Shown here: positions 18,157-26,866 of the stretch, piece by piece
Numbering within the stretch: position 1 is the first letter of the stretch
Layout: every line of letters starts with the position of its first letter
Assembly: GCA_015060255.1 (NCBI GenBank)
Contig: SUYV01000005.1
Coordinates: 1-58,266 of the forward strand
Length of the DNA stretch: 58,266 nt
Direction: 5' to 3'
Origin: Bacteroidales bacterium
Lineage (GTDB): Bacteria > Bacteroidota > Bacteroidia > Bacteroidales > UBA932
The notes under the pieces: generated by a model
Database searches by the model: none
Told to the model about the DNA's origin: nothing
The model's input: the letters and a program-made list of their open reading frames with translations, nothing else
Translations under genes and position numbers: made by a program

Positions 18157-19728
18157 ATGAATAACAAGATTCTTTTGTTTTTAGCGGCACTTATGGTGAT
18201 GACAGGTGTCGTAGCATGTAAGGAGGAGCCGATCGAACCGGACGGCCCGGAGCAGAGCACCGCTTTGAAGGTGCTTGCAATCGACCCGACATCTGCTCCG
18301 GTAGGAGAGAAGGTTGTAATAACAGGAGAAAACTTCGGTTCCAATCCAATGGGAATCAAGGTGACTTTCGGTGAGGCTGCAGCCCAGCTTGTAACCTTGA
18401 GTGAGACTTCCATGACGGTAATCGTGCCGAAAGGGGAAGGTGATGTGGAAGTGTATGTTTCAAAGGGAGAAGAGAAGGCCGGACCGCTCGCTTTCACTTA
18501 TGAATATGTTGAAGTGCCGCCAGTTCCGGCAAAACCTGTTGTGCTGTGGATCGATGCCGAGGCGAATTTCTACAGGCTCAGGTCAAAGTCCAACATCAAG
18601 GGCTTCCTTGATAAGGCTCAGGAGAATGGCTTCAATGCTTTTGTCGTTGATGTCAAGCCTGTTCAGGGTGACGTTCTTTATAATAGCAGCTTCTTGCCTA
18701 AATGTACATATCTTGCAGGTAATCAGGTGGACAGAGACTGGGATTACCTCCAGTTCTTCCTTGATGAGGCTCACAAACGCAATATGCGCGTGACCGTCTC
18801 CACTACAATCATGACCATGGGACTGCCTCAGTCTCAGACCGGTCCAGGTTATCAGGAATATCCTGACTCGGAATATGACATCAACTATTGGGATGACAAG
18901 TTCTGCATTGAGCATCTTCCTGAAGGACTGGTAGATATCCGTGAGAGCAGAGCGTGGGATGTGTTCGCTTTCCTTAATCCTGTACTCCCGGAGGTTCATG
19001 ATTATGTGATGAGGATGGTTACAGAACTTGTGACTAATTATGACTTTGACGGATATATCCTCGATTACTGCCGTTATATGAATATGAACAGTGACTTCTC
19101 GGAAGCTTCCAAGAAGGCGTTCGAGGAGTATGCAGGCGTGACATGCACGGATTTCCCTAATGACATTTACTATTATGCAGAAGGCGTTACAGACAAGACG
19201 CAGTATACACCGGCTAAATATTATAACCAATGGGTGGAGTGGAGAGCCAGCGTCATCCAGGGTTATGTGAAGGATATCCGCGAAACCATTAAGGCGATCA
19301 AGCCGGAGGTTGATGTCGAGTATTGGGCTGCAGCATGGTGGCCATTGCCTCACACAGGTCAGAACTGGACCAGCTATACTTACACAAATTACTCATATTG
19401 GTGGAAGTCCGCCAATTATCCTTCGACAGGTTTTGCGGAATATCTGGATATCTTCCAGTTGGGAGCTTATTATGATACTGTTGGAGACGTGACAAATGCG
19501 ATAACAAGAGCAAAGTCCATAACTAAGGGAGTATGTGATGTGTTCGGCACCATATCGGCAGCCTCAACCCTCATTGATCTTGAGAAAGCCTGCTACACCT
19601 GTCTGAAGAATTCAGATGGCTTGATGGTCTTTGAACTCAGTCATATAATCAATAATCAGGCTTGGTCAAAGATCAAGGCAGGTGTGAAGAAGGCTGAGAC
19701 AGAACTGGGAATTGAAAGAGAGTATTGA
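18157..19728 (+). CDS. IPT/TIG-GHL10 glycoside hydrolase-like lipoprotein (paralogue 2)
   Basis: A 523-residue lipoprotein (GVVAC, then KEEPIEPDGP). Residues about 30-115 form an IPT/TIG domain (VLAIDPTSAPVGEKVVITG), a fold common in surface glycan-binding proteins. The rest is a GHL10 barrel with RDWDYLQFFLDEAHKRNMRV, YDFDGYILDYCRYMNMNSDF and YWAAAWWPLPHTGQNW. The acidic tract after the Cys suggests surface exposure. It is close to paralogue 3 (shared SDFSEASKKAFEEYAGVTCT), so the pair arose by recent duplication and the IPT domain marks this copy. Confidence 0.85.
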   Translation: MNNKILLFLAALMVMTGVVACKEEPIEPDGPEQSTALKVLAIDPTSAPVGEKVVITGENFGSNPMGIKVTFGEAAAQLVTLSETSMTVIVPKGEGDVEVYVSKGEEKAGPLAFTYEYVEVPPVPAKPVVLWIDAEANFYRLRSKSNIKGFLDKAQENGFNAFVVDVKPVQGDVLYNSSFLPKCTYLAGNQVDRDWDYLQFFLDEAHKRNMRVTVSTTIMTMGLPQSQTGPGYQEYPDSEYDINYWDDKFCIEHLPEGLVDIRESRAWDVFAFLNPVLPEVHDYVMRMVTELVTNYDFDGYILDYCRYMNMNSDFSEASKKAFEEYAGVTCTDFPNDIYYYAEGVTDKTQYTPAKYYNQWVEWRASVIQGYVKDIRETIKAIKPEVDVEYWAAAWWPLPHTGQNWTSYTYTNYSYWWKSANYPSTGFAEYLDIFQLGAYYDTVGDVTNAITRAKSITKGVCDVFGTISAASTLIDLEKACYTCLKNSDGLMVFELSHIINNQAWSKIKAGVKKAETELGIEREY

Positions 19729-19733
19729 CAGAT

Positions 19734-21059
19734 ATGAGATTCAAGGAATTGATATTGGTTTCACTTTGTATCACCATGCTTTCAGCATCGTGTGATACAA
19801 AGGAGGAGCCGATTACAGAGGAACCTCCGGTTGAGAATCCGTCTGGTGCTCCTGAACCGGAAGATCCTGAAAATCCAGAACAGCCGGAAGTGACACTGCA
19901 GCCAAAGAAAGTGTCGCTTTGGATAAGTACCAGTGTCAATTTTTCGCGCCTTAAGAGCAAGTCCAGCATTAAGCATTTCATGGATCTGATCGAGGAAGCA
20001 GGATTCAATGAGATCATAGTGGAGGTCAAGACTATGCAGGGCAAGGCTTTATACTTCAGTGATATCCTTGACTATCAAACGACTGCAAACGGAGTCACTG
20101 TGGAGCGAGACTGGGACTATCTTCAGTATTTCATAGATCAGGCCCACAGCCGAGGCATGACTGTTCTGGCTGCATCTACAGTATTCCCTGACTATAGGGA
20201 AGAATGGGAGCGGTATTGTTGTATTGAGCATCTTCCTGAGGGACTGAAAAGTATAAAGGAAAGTACCGACAGCGGCATATTCCCGTTCCTCAACCCGATA
20301 TATCCGGAAGTGAGGGAATTGGTGATGAGCGTGTGTGAGGAGATAGTCACCAGATATGATGTTGACGGCCTCGTGTTGGATTACTGCCGTTACCAGAATG
20401 CAAACAGCGACTTCTCTGAAGCCTCTAAGAAAGCATTTGAAGAATATGCAGGCGTAACCTGTACGAACTTTCCTTATGACATATACTATTACCCGGAGGG
20501 AGAGACCGATAAGGGTGAGTACAAGCCTTCAACTCATTACAACAAGTGGATGGAGTGGCGCTCACATGTCATTCAGGGGTATGTGAAAGAGATCAGCGAA
20601 CGCGTCAAGGCCATCAAGCCAGACATCTCGCTGCAATATTGGGCTGCAGCATGGTGGCCTCTGCCTGGAACCGGTCAGAATTGGGCAAGCCGGAACTATG
20701 TCAACTATCCATATTGGTGGGCTACCGACCAGTACTATAAGACCGGTTTTGCTGAGTATCTGGATGTGTTCCAGAATGGCGCCTATTATGACAAGGTTGT
20801 TCCGATGTGGGAGAACGGTACTATAGCTCACGCCTTGTATCAGGGTGATGCCATTATCAAGGATGCCTGCCAACATTATTCAAGCTTCTCAGTGGCTGAT
20901 TCATCTTTTGATGTCAAGGAAGCTACGAAGTATAGTTACCTCAATGCTGATGGAGTCATGGTTTTTGAACTTTGCTATATGGTGAAGTATGATTGGTGGG
21001 ATGAAGTAAAAGCGGGTATTCAGGAGGCTGAGACGGAACTTGGAATAGTAAGAGAATAA
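19734..21059 (+). CDS. GHL10-type glycoside hydrolase-like lipoprotein (paralogue 3)
   Basis: The start is the ATG at 19734 (MRFKELILVS); an in-frame TTG at 19725 overlaps the previous stop and is less likely. The 441-residue lipoprotein (LSASC, then DTKEEP) has an acidic, Pro-rich linker and a GHL10 barrel with RDWDYLQYFIDQAHSRGMTV, YDVDGLVLDYCRYQNANSDF and YWAAAWWPLPGTGQNW. It starts five bases after the stop of paralogue 2 and ends seven bases before the GH97 gene, so all four genes at 16894-23010 look like one transcript. Confidence 0.85.
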   Translation: MRFKELILVSLCITMLSASCDTKEEPITEEPPVENPSGAPEPEDPENPEQPEVTLQPKKVSLWISTSVNFSRLKSKSSIKHFMDLIEEAGFNEIIVEVKTMQGKALYFSDILDYQTTANGVTVERDWDYLQYFIDQAHSRGMTVLAASTVFPDYREEWERYCCIEHLPEGLKSIKESTDSGIFPFLNPIYPEVRELVMSVCEEIVTRYDVDGLVLDYCRYQNANSDFSEASKKAFEEYAGVTCTNFPYDIYYYPEGETDKGEYKPSTHYNKWMEWRSHVIQGYVKEISERVKAIKPDISLQYWAAAWWPLPGTGQNWASRNYVNYPYWWATDQYYKTGFAEYLDVFQNGAYYDKVVPMWENGTIAHALYQGDAIIKDACQHYSSFSVADSSFDVKEATKYSYLNADGVMVFELCYMVKYDWWDEVKAGIQEAETELGIVRE

Positions 21060-21066
21060 TCATGAT

Positions 21067-23010
21067 ATGAGAAGACTGTTGCTTTTTTTGATGTTGTCGG
21101 TTGCTGTGTGTGCTTCAGCAAAGACGTATGACCTTGTATCTCCAGATGGCAAGGTGAAGGTTGCTGTGGAAATAGGCGAGGCTATTGAATATTCATTGTC
21201 ATATGACGATGAGGAGATTCTTGCTCCGAGCCGGATCGGCTTGGAATTCAAAGGAAAGCCGCTTTCATACTCCGTCCGCAAAGTTACAAGACGTACAATC
21301 GACCAGATGCATTACGCTGTGGTCCCTGTCAAGGCGAGAGAAAGCAGGGAGCATTGCAGCGAACTGAAGATTGCGTTCAAAGGGAACTGGACAGTTGTGT
21401 TCAGGGCTTATGACAATGGCGTGGCATACCGCTTTGAGACTTCTTTCAATGATGCTGAAGTGTATGTGACTGACGAGACTGCAGAATACGTCTTTGCCGA
21501 GGATAATGATGTGTATTGGGCCAATGAGAAGAACCCGGATTTCATCACTCATTGTGAGGCTTTCTTCCGGGAGATCAAATTGTCGGAAATCGTCAGGGAG
21601 CAGTATGCATATCTTCCTGTAAGCATGAAGACCCCGGAGGGTACGAGGTTGGTCATTACTGAGGCGGATATGTTCGATTATCCTAACATGTTCCTTTTCG
21701 GGGGCGACGGGCAGACTCTTGATGCTCAATATCCGGCAGTTGTCCTGAGCTATGACATGAGGACAGACCGTGACGTGACAGTGACGCAGAAGGCTGATTA
21801 TATCGCAAAGACTGACGGAACCCGTACTTACCCATGGAGGGTGATGACAATCGGAGATGACCGTTCTCTCCTGGAAAACAATCTGGCATGGATGCTTTCG
21901 TCAAAGGAATGCAGCGATGACATTTCATGGCTTCGTCCGGGTAAGATATCCTGGGAATGGTGGGCGATGCTGAATGTCTATGGCGTAGACTTCGAGGCAG
22001 GAGTGAATACGGACACATATAAGTATTATGTCGATTTCGCTGCTGAATATGGCCTTGAATATATCCTGATGGATGAGGGCTGGTCCGCAAGCACAATGAA
22101 TGTAGTCGAGCCTAACCCTGAACTGGATCTTGCGGAGATCATCAGTTATGCAGACAGCAAGGGTGTCGGAGTTGTTCTGTGGACTCTCTGGACACCTATG
22201 ATGAAGGATATGGAAGGCATACTCGACACATACAGGGACTGGGGTGTGAAGGGCATCAAGATCGATTTCATGCAGATGTGTGACCAGAATATGGTCAACT
22301 TCTATGAGGATGTTGCCCGCGAATGCTTTGAGCGCCATCTGCTTGTGGATTATCACGGAGCATTCAAGCCTGCAGGTCTGCAGCGTAAATATCCGAATGC
22401 AATGACTTATGAGGGAGTGTATGGAATGGAACATGACAAATGCTCATATGACATATCTCCTGAGCATGACCTTGTTCTGCCTTTCACCAGAATGGTTGCG
22501 GGACCGATGGATTACACGCCTGGAGCTACCATCAATGCTACCAAAGAAGATTTCCGCGAGCGTTGGGAACATCCTATGAGTCAGGGGACAAGATCTCATC
22601 AGGCTGCGATATTCATCGCTTTCGAGAGTCCTCTTACAATGATGTGCGACTCTCCTTCCAACTACTATCGCAACCATGAGTATGCAAGGTTCCTTGCTTC
22701 GATCCCTACAGTATGGGACGAGACGGTGGCTATTGAGGCAAAGGCCGGGGACTATCTGCTGATGGCTCGCAGGAACGGAGATGTCTGGTATGTAGCCGGT
22801 CTGAATGACTGGACGGGCAGGGAACTGCAGGCGACACTTGATTTCCTGGGAGAAGGTGAGTATGAGGCTGAGATATTCTCTGACGGGGTCAACGCAAACC
22901 GCTGGGCGGAAGACTATCGCCTTGAACGCGTCAAAGTCCGTAAAGGTGATGCCCTTCCTGTGAAAATGGCGAACGGAGGCGGCTGGGCCGCAATCCTCCG
23001 TCCTTTATAG
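21067..23010 (+). CDS. GH97 glycoside hydrolase, retaining (alpha-galactosidase) type
   Basis: A 647-residue protein with a cleavable signal peptide (CASA-K) rather than a lipobox. N-terminal beta-sandwich to about 285, TIM barrel from WLRPGKISWEWW, C-terminal beta domain after about 555. Asp400 in KGIKIDFMQM and Glu455 in TYEGVYGMEH have the spacing of 55 reported for nucleophile Asp415 and acid/base Glu470 of the Bacteroides retaining alpha-galactosidase. This predicts a retaining mechanism, unlike the Glu-based copy at 4667. It is the last gene of its block and ends in a long perfect hairpin. Confidence 0.92.
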   Translation: MRRLLLFLMLSVAVCASAKTYDLVSPDGKVKVAVEIGEAIEYSLSYDDEEILAPSRIGLEFKGKPLSYSVRKVTRRTIDQMHYAVVPVKARESREHCSELKIAFKGNWTVVFRAYDNGVAYRFETSFNDAEVYVTDETAEYVFAEDNDVYWANEKNPDFITHCEAFFREIKLSEIVREQYAYLPVSMKTPEGTRLVITEADMFDYPNMFLFGGDGQTLDAQYPAVVLSYDMRTDRDVTVTQKADYIAKTDGTRTYPWRVMTIGDDRSLLENNLAWMLSSKECSDDISWLRPGKISWEWWAMLNVYGVDFEAGVNTDTYKYYVDFAAEYGLEYILMDEGWSASTMNVVEPNPELDLAEIISYADSKGVGVVLWTLWTPMMKDMEGILDTYRDWGVKGIKIDFMQMCDQNMVNFYEDVARECFERHLLVDYHGAFKPAGLQRKYPNAMTYEGVYGMEHDKCSYDISPEHDLVLPFTRMVAGPMDYTPGATINATKEDFRERWEHPMSQGTRSHQAAIFIAFESPLTMMCDSPSNYYRNHEYARFLASIPTVWDETVAIEAKAGDYLLMARRNGDVWYVAGLNDWTGRELQATLDFLGEGEYEAEIFSDGVNANRWAEDYRLERVKVRKGDALPVKMANGGGWAAILRPL

Positions 23011-23053
23011 ATAACGATTAAGCAGCGCTGGTCCGGCGCTGCTTAATCGTTAT
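23011..23053. terminator. Perfect 18-bp hairpin between convergent transcripts
   Basis: Positions 23011-23028 are the exact inverted complement of 23036-23053, with a seven-base loop. The arm at 23036-23053 also contains the last codons and stop of the 38-residue ORF on the minus strand. No long T-run follows, so it may act as a two-way terminator or as an mRNA-end stabiliser. Confidence 0.65.
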
Positions 23054-23159
23054 TGATGTCTTCATCACTTGCGGCAAATTTTTCTTTGTTCGCTATGGTG
23101 TAGATGATACCGATGGTACCAATTACGCACATTCCGATGCCGATTGCAGTCATTATCAT
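23043..23159 (-). CDS. 38-residue membrane protein, unknown function
   Basis: A short reading frame from the ATG at 23159 gives a Gly/Ile-rich hydrophobic segment (IGIGMCVIGTIGIIYTIA), then a charged tail ending DEDINND. One membrane span is predicted. It starts two bases after the stop of the 70-residue gene (23162), which supports translation of both from one message. Its 3' end lies inside the perfect hairpin at 23011-23053. I do not recognise a family. Confidence 0.55.
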   Translation of the reverse strand: MIMTAIGIGMCVIGTIGIIYTIANKEKFAASDEDINND

Positions 23160-23161
23160 AT

Positions 23162-23374
23162 TTATTTGTTTTTATAATAGTGCAACAATATTCCCCATAG
23201 TAACAATAAACCTGATCCGGCAATTGAAAGGCCATATTTGATCCATCCGTTATCACCAATATCTTCTACGGCTGATGTTATGATTACTGCCGTCAGGACA
23301 TACTTGGCAATGTCCATCAGAAAGTCTGCGACCTTCTCCCAGACCAGAATCCTTTTCACGTTATCCTTCCCCAT
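23162..23374 (-). CDS. Small two-span membrane protein (DUF6722-like)
   Basis: The 70-residue protein has a charged N-terminus with VEKV-type amphipathic pattern (VWEKVADFLMDIAKY) and two hydrophobic segments (YVLTAVIITSAV and YGLSIAGSGLLLLWGILL), ending in KNK. It resembles the short DUF6722 proteins of Bacteroidales; the assignment is tentative. A -7 motif TACATTTG (23376-23383) abuts the ATG at 23374, so if that motif is the promoter, the start may be the GTG at 23359 (after a GGGGAAGG-like ribosome site), giving 65 residues. It is co-directional with the 38-residue ORF. Confidence 0.6.
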   Translation of the reverse strand: MGKDNVKRILVWEKVADFLMDIAKYVLTAVIITSAVEDIGDNGWIKYGLSIAGSGLLLLWGILLHYYKNK

Positions 23375-23530
23375 GCAAATGTAGTCATTATTTCTTCATC
23401 GGCAAATTTGCAGTCTGTTTTTATCTTATCCAAATGTTACGGTGTTGTTTTTCTATGTATTGTGAAAGACAACAGGCAGATTTTTCTGTTTTTTATAATT
23501 TTTTCTTTTTTTTTATGTTAAATTTACGGA

Positions 23531-24622
23531 ATGAAGAATTTTATAGCCTTTTTAGCGGTGGCGTTCGCCATGGCCATTCTCAGTGGCTCTGCATCAGCGC
23601 AGAATGTTGTCTATACAGATGCCTCTGTATTTCCACTTTACGGGAAGGTCTCCGAGCAGACCAATGAAAGATATGAGCGTCTCCCGTCAAGTCTTGAGGG
23701 AGTAAGCCGTGAACCGGTATGGTATCTCGGCCGTCATTCTGCCGGTCTGTTTATAAGATTCCGTTCCAATTCTACATCCATCCATGCCAGGTGGGAGTCG
23801 ACTTTCAACAATACAATGACTCATATGACAGATACGGGCACTAAGGGCCTGGATCTTTATGCATTAGTTGACGGAGAGTGGCGTCATGTGTGCTCGGCTC
23901 AGCCTCAGGGCAAAAAGTCCGAGAGATGCATCATCGCCAATATGGATCCTGTCGAGCGGGAGTATATGCTTTATCTGTCATTGTACGACGGGGTTAAGTC
24001 TTTGGAAATAGGAGTGGACGAAGGCTCGATGCTGGATCTTCCTGCGGTCGACAGGCCTTCCCGTGAGAAGCCTGTCGTCATGTATGGCACCAGCATCCTG
24101 CAGGGAGGCTGTGCAAACCGACCGGGAATGGCGCACACCAATATCATAGGCCGTCGCCTTGACAGAGAGGTGATCAATCTGGGATTCAGCGGCAATGCTC
24201 TGCTGGATATGGAGATAGCTGAACTCATGGCTTCGGTTGATGATCCCGGTCTGTATGTGCTTGATTATGTTCCGAATGCGTCGGCTGACGCTATTGATCA
24301 AGTCGGTGAGCAGTTCTTCAGGATAATCCGTGACGCGCATCCTGAGGTGCCTGTTGTCTTCATAGAAGACGTCATCTTCCCTCATACCATATTTGACAAC
24401 AAGATACTTGAGGAAGTCACAAAGAAGAACGTAGCGCAGAAGAGACTGTTCAAGAAACTTAAGAAGTCAGGTGAGAAGAGAATATATTATATTTCCGCTG
24501 AAGGAATGATTGGAGATGACGGAGAGGCGACAGTGGATGCGATACACTTTACTGATCTTGGAGCCATGCGTTATGTCGATCACGTTCTTCCGGTAATCAA
24601 AAGAGCATTGCACGTTCTTTAA
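23531..24622 (+). CDS. SGNH/GDSL hydrolase with SGNH_N domain
   Basis: A 363-residue secreted protein with a signal peptide ending ASA-Q. Residues about 30-165 form an SGNH_N-type beta domain and about 170-360 an SGNH hydrolase of the Lipase_GDSL_3 kind: the nucleophile block is MYGTSILQGGCANRPGMAHT (Ser in GTS), then GFSGNALL, and DAIHFTDLGAM carries the catalytic Asp-x-x-His. Such proteins act as carbohydrate or acyl esterases, comparable to the CE2-like gene at the left edge but from a different SGNH branch. It stands alone between a 155-base gap and the FAD oxidoreductase. Confidence 0.88.
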   Translation: MKNFIAFLAVAFAMAILSGSASAQNVVYTDASVFPLYGKVSEQTNERYERLPSSLEGVSREPVWYLGRHSAGLFIRFRSNSTSIHARWESTFNNTMTHMTDTGTKGLDLYALVDGEWRHVCSAQPQGKKSERCIIANMDPVEREYMLYLSLYDGVKSLEIGVDEGSMLDLPAVDRPSREKPVVMYGTSILQGGCANRPGMAHTNIIGRRLDREVINLGFSGNALLDMEIAELMASVDDPGLYVLDYVPNASADAIDQVGEQFFRIIRDAHPEVPVVFIEDVIFPHTIFDNKILEEVTKKNVAQKRLFKKLKKSGEKRIYYISAEGMIGDDGEATVDAIHFTDLGAMRYVDHVLPVIKRALHVL

Positions 24623-24632
24623 TAATGAGCAG

Positions 24633-24662
24633 TTGTATTTTGAAAATATTTTAATATCTTTG
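24633..24662 (+). promoter_or_regulatory. Bacteroidetes -33/-7 promoter for the FAD oxidoreductase
   Basis: TTG at 24633-24635 is followed by exactly 19 bases and then TATCTTTG at 24655-24662. This matches the TTTG-N19-TAnnTTTG consensus well. The start codon lies 33 bases downstream of the -7 box. Confidence 0.75.
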
Positions 24663-24694
24663 CGCGATTTTTTAAATAAAATAACTGACGGTTT

Positions 24695-26572
24695 ATGAAA
24701 CTTTCATTCAGAAAAATGGTATTGGCTTTGGCCTGTGGCGCTTTCTACCTATCATCATGCGTTAAGACAGAGCAGATTGATGTGTTGATCATAGGCGGTG
24801 GAGCCAGCGGCATTTCGGCCGGCATTCAATGTGCAAGGATGGGGGTTCCGACAATGATAGTGGAAGAGACCCCGTGGGTCGGAGGAATGCTGACAGCGGC
24901 CGGAGTGAGCTGCGTTGATGGAAACTATAACCTTCAGAGCGGCATTTTCGGAGAGTTTGCAGACTCTCTTGCGCATCGCTACGGAGGCTGGGAAGCGCTC
25001 AAGACAGGATGGGTAAGCCACATAAACTTCGAGCCTCAGGTGGGGCAGGAAATCCTGACCAATATGGCAGCAGGTTGTGAGAAGCTTGAAATAAGGCGGG
25101 AGACAGTCATGCTTGATGTGGTAAAGGAAGAAGACAAGTGGATAGTCCTCTTCAAGCCTGCAGAAGGCGGGAAATTCAAGGTCGAAGCGAATGTGCTTAT
25201 AGACGGAACCGAGCTGGGAGACGTGGCCAAGGCGTGTGGAGTTGACTATAAGATAGGTATGGAAGCCGCTTCGGATACCGGCGAGTCGATCGCGCCGTCT
25301 GAGGCGAACGATGTTATTCAGGACCTCACATTCGTGGCTATGCTCAAGGACTATGGTCCTGATGCTGATATGACCGTTGAAAAGCCTGAAGGATACGATC
25401 CTGCTCCATTCTATAATTGCGCGATCAATGCCAATGCAACTCTTCGCGAAGATGGCAAGGCAGAGACCGGTCAGACTGTATGGAGCCCGGATATGATGAT
25501 AACCTATGGCAAGACTCCTGGTGGAAAGTATATGATCAACTGGCCGATCTATGGTAATGATTACTATGCCAATACCATAGAAATGACGCGAGAGGAAAGA
25601 CGTGAGGCTTATCAGAAGGCCAAAGACTTCACCATGGGATTCGTTTATTTCATCCAGACCGAACTCGGAATGAAGAATCTCGGACTTGCTGATGATGTCT
25701 TCCCGACCGAGGACAGACTTGCATTCATCCCATATCACAGGGAGTCAAGGCGTATCGTCGGAGAAGCTTTCTTTACACTGGATGCGGCAGCGAAGCCGTT
25801 TGATTACAAGCATCATTACTACAAGACAGGCGTAGCAGTCGGTGACTATGCGGTAGACCATCACCACTTCCGCCATCCTGACTGGAAGAATCTGCCGGAC
25901 CTGCATTTCTATCCGATCCCGTCATTCAATGTGCCGATGGGCGTCCTGATACCGAAGCAGCGTGATGTGGAGAATCTCATTGTGGCAGAGAAGTCTGTCT
26001 CGGTTTCAAATCTCATCAACGGTGCGACAAGACTTCAGCCGGTTGTGATGCAGCTCGGTCAGGCGGCCGGTGCGATCGCTGCTCTGTCCCAGCTGGACGG
26101 CAGGACTGTCAGGAGAGTGCCTGTGCGCAAGGTACAGCTTGCTCTTCTTAAGGCCGGATGCTATATCATGCCATATCTTGACCTCCCGAAGGATCACAGA
26201 CATTTCATCGCTCTCCAGAAGATCGGAGCGACAGGAATACTTCGAGGCGAAGGCCGCAATGTCGGCTGGGCAAATCAGACGTGGTTCCGAGCGGATGACC
26301 CGCTGCTCATGGAAGATGTTCATCCTGAGGACTTTTACAATGGCCCTCTCGGTCTCACCAGCGGACCTGTCAAGGTGGGACAGCTCCTTGGCATAATCAG
26401 AGGACTTGGAGCTCCGATACCGTCCGCAGCTGAGGAATGGTGGAATAATATCGGCCTGACAGATTATAATGAAGACCGCGTCGTGACCAGGCTCGAAGCC
26501 GCCGTAGTCATGGACTCGTCGTTCGACCCGTTCTCGATGTTCAATGTAGACTTTAACGGAAATCTCAGATAA
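24695..26572 (+). CDS. FAD-dependent oxidoreductase lipoprotein (FAD_oxidored/xanthan lyase-associated type)
   Basis: A 625-residue lipoprotein (LSSC, Cys22) with an FAD-binding Rossmann motif right after the anchor: VLIIGGGASGISAGIQCARMG, followed by GGMLTAAGVS. The C-terminal part carries a helical domain and an EF-hand-like FNVDFNGN. Such periplasmic FAD proteins are common in PULs and are often annotated 'xanthan lyase', though the reaction is not established. A redox step on a sugar or a linked alcohol is possible. It marks the right edge of the PUL, meeting the convergent PqqD gene. Confidence 0.88.
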   Translation: MKLSFRKMVLALACGAFYLSSCVKTEQIDVLIIGGGASGISAGIQCARMGVPTMIVEETPWVGGMLTAAGVSCVDGNYNLQSGIFGEFADSLAHRYGGWEALKTGWVSHINFEPQVGQEILTNMAAGCEKLEIRRETVMLDVVKEEDKWIVLFKPAEGGKFKVEANVLIDGTELGDVAKACGVDYKIGMEAASDTGESIAPSEANDVIQDLTFVAMLKDYGPDADMTVEKPEGYDPAPFYNCAINANATLREDGKAETGQTVWSPDMMITYGKTPGGKYMINWPIYGNDYYANTIEMTREERREAYQKAKDFTMGFVYFIQTELGMKNLGLADDVFPTEDRLAFIPYHRESRRIVGEAFFTLDAAAKPFDYKHHYYKTGVAVGDYAVDHHHFRHPDWKNLPDLHFYPIPSFNVPMGVLIPKQRDVENLIVAEKSVSVSNLINGATRLQPVVMQLGQAAGAIAALSQLDGRTVRRVPVRKVQLALLKAGCYIMPYLDLPKDHRHFIALQKIGATGILRGEGRNVGWANQTWFRADDPLLMEDVHPEDFYNGPLGLTSGPVKVGQLLGIIRGLGAPIPSAAEEWWNNIGLTDYNEDRVVTRLEAAVVMDSSFDPFSMFNVDFNGNLR

Positions 26573-26577
26573 TCAGG

Positions 26578-26844
26578 TCACTCAGCGACACCTGCATCTG
26601 TCAATGCGTTGCAGAGGTTGACCGCATCTTTAATTGCCAGCTCCTTGTCGATCCCGTATCGGTCGATGAGGAGCTGAGCCATTTCTTCGGCTGTGAACTC
26701 CTTGCCGACAACCTCCTGCCACAGGAATGCGGCAGATGAATTGAGGGTGATGAGCTTGTTGAAATTGATGTTTTCAAGACCTTCTCCGGTCACTATATGT
26801 TCCCCGCACATCTCGCGGAGCACGAATCCTTTCTTTATCTTCAT
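26578..26844 (-). CDS. PqqD-like protein
   Basis: The start is the ATG at 26844 (MKIKKGFVLREMCGEHIV); the longer reading from 26886 would precede the promoter. The 88-residue protein has the PqqD/RRE winged-helix pattern: three strands, then LNSSAAFLWQEV and the helix EEMAQLLIDRYGI. PqqD-like proteins bind leader peptides of ribosomally made natural products and present them to modifying enzymes. No precursor, radical-SAM enzyme or cyclase lies beside it, but an S26-like peptidase and an HprK-like kinase are 3.6-5 kb away. A -7 element TACATTTG (26852-26859) ends only seven bases before the ATG, so the message should be leaderless or nearly so. Confidence 0.85.
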   Translation of the reverse strand: MKIKKGFVLREMCGEHIVTGEGLENINFNKLITLNSSAAFLWQEVVGKEFTAEEMAQLLIDRYGIDKELAIKDAVNLCNALTDAGVAE

Positions 26845-26851
26845 AATACTG

Positions 26852-26859
26852 CAAATGTA
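26852..26859 (-). promoter_or_regulatory. -7 promoter element of the PqqD-like gene
   Basis: TACATTTG on the minus strand, seven bases from the ATG at 26844. It sets the gene start and implies a very short leader. Confidence 0.55.
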
Positions 26860-26866
26860 GTCAAAT

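Noticed and set aside
23011..23053. Perfect hairpin as a transposon end
   Set aside because: Only one copy is seen, with no flanking duplication; it sits between convergent genes as a terminator would.
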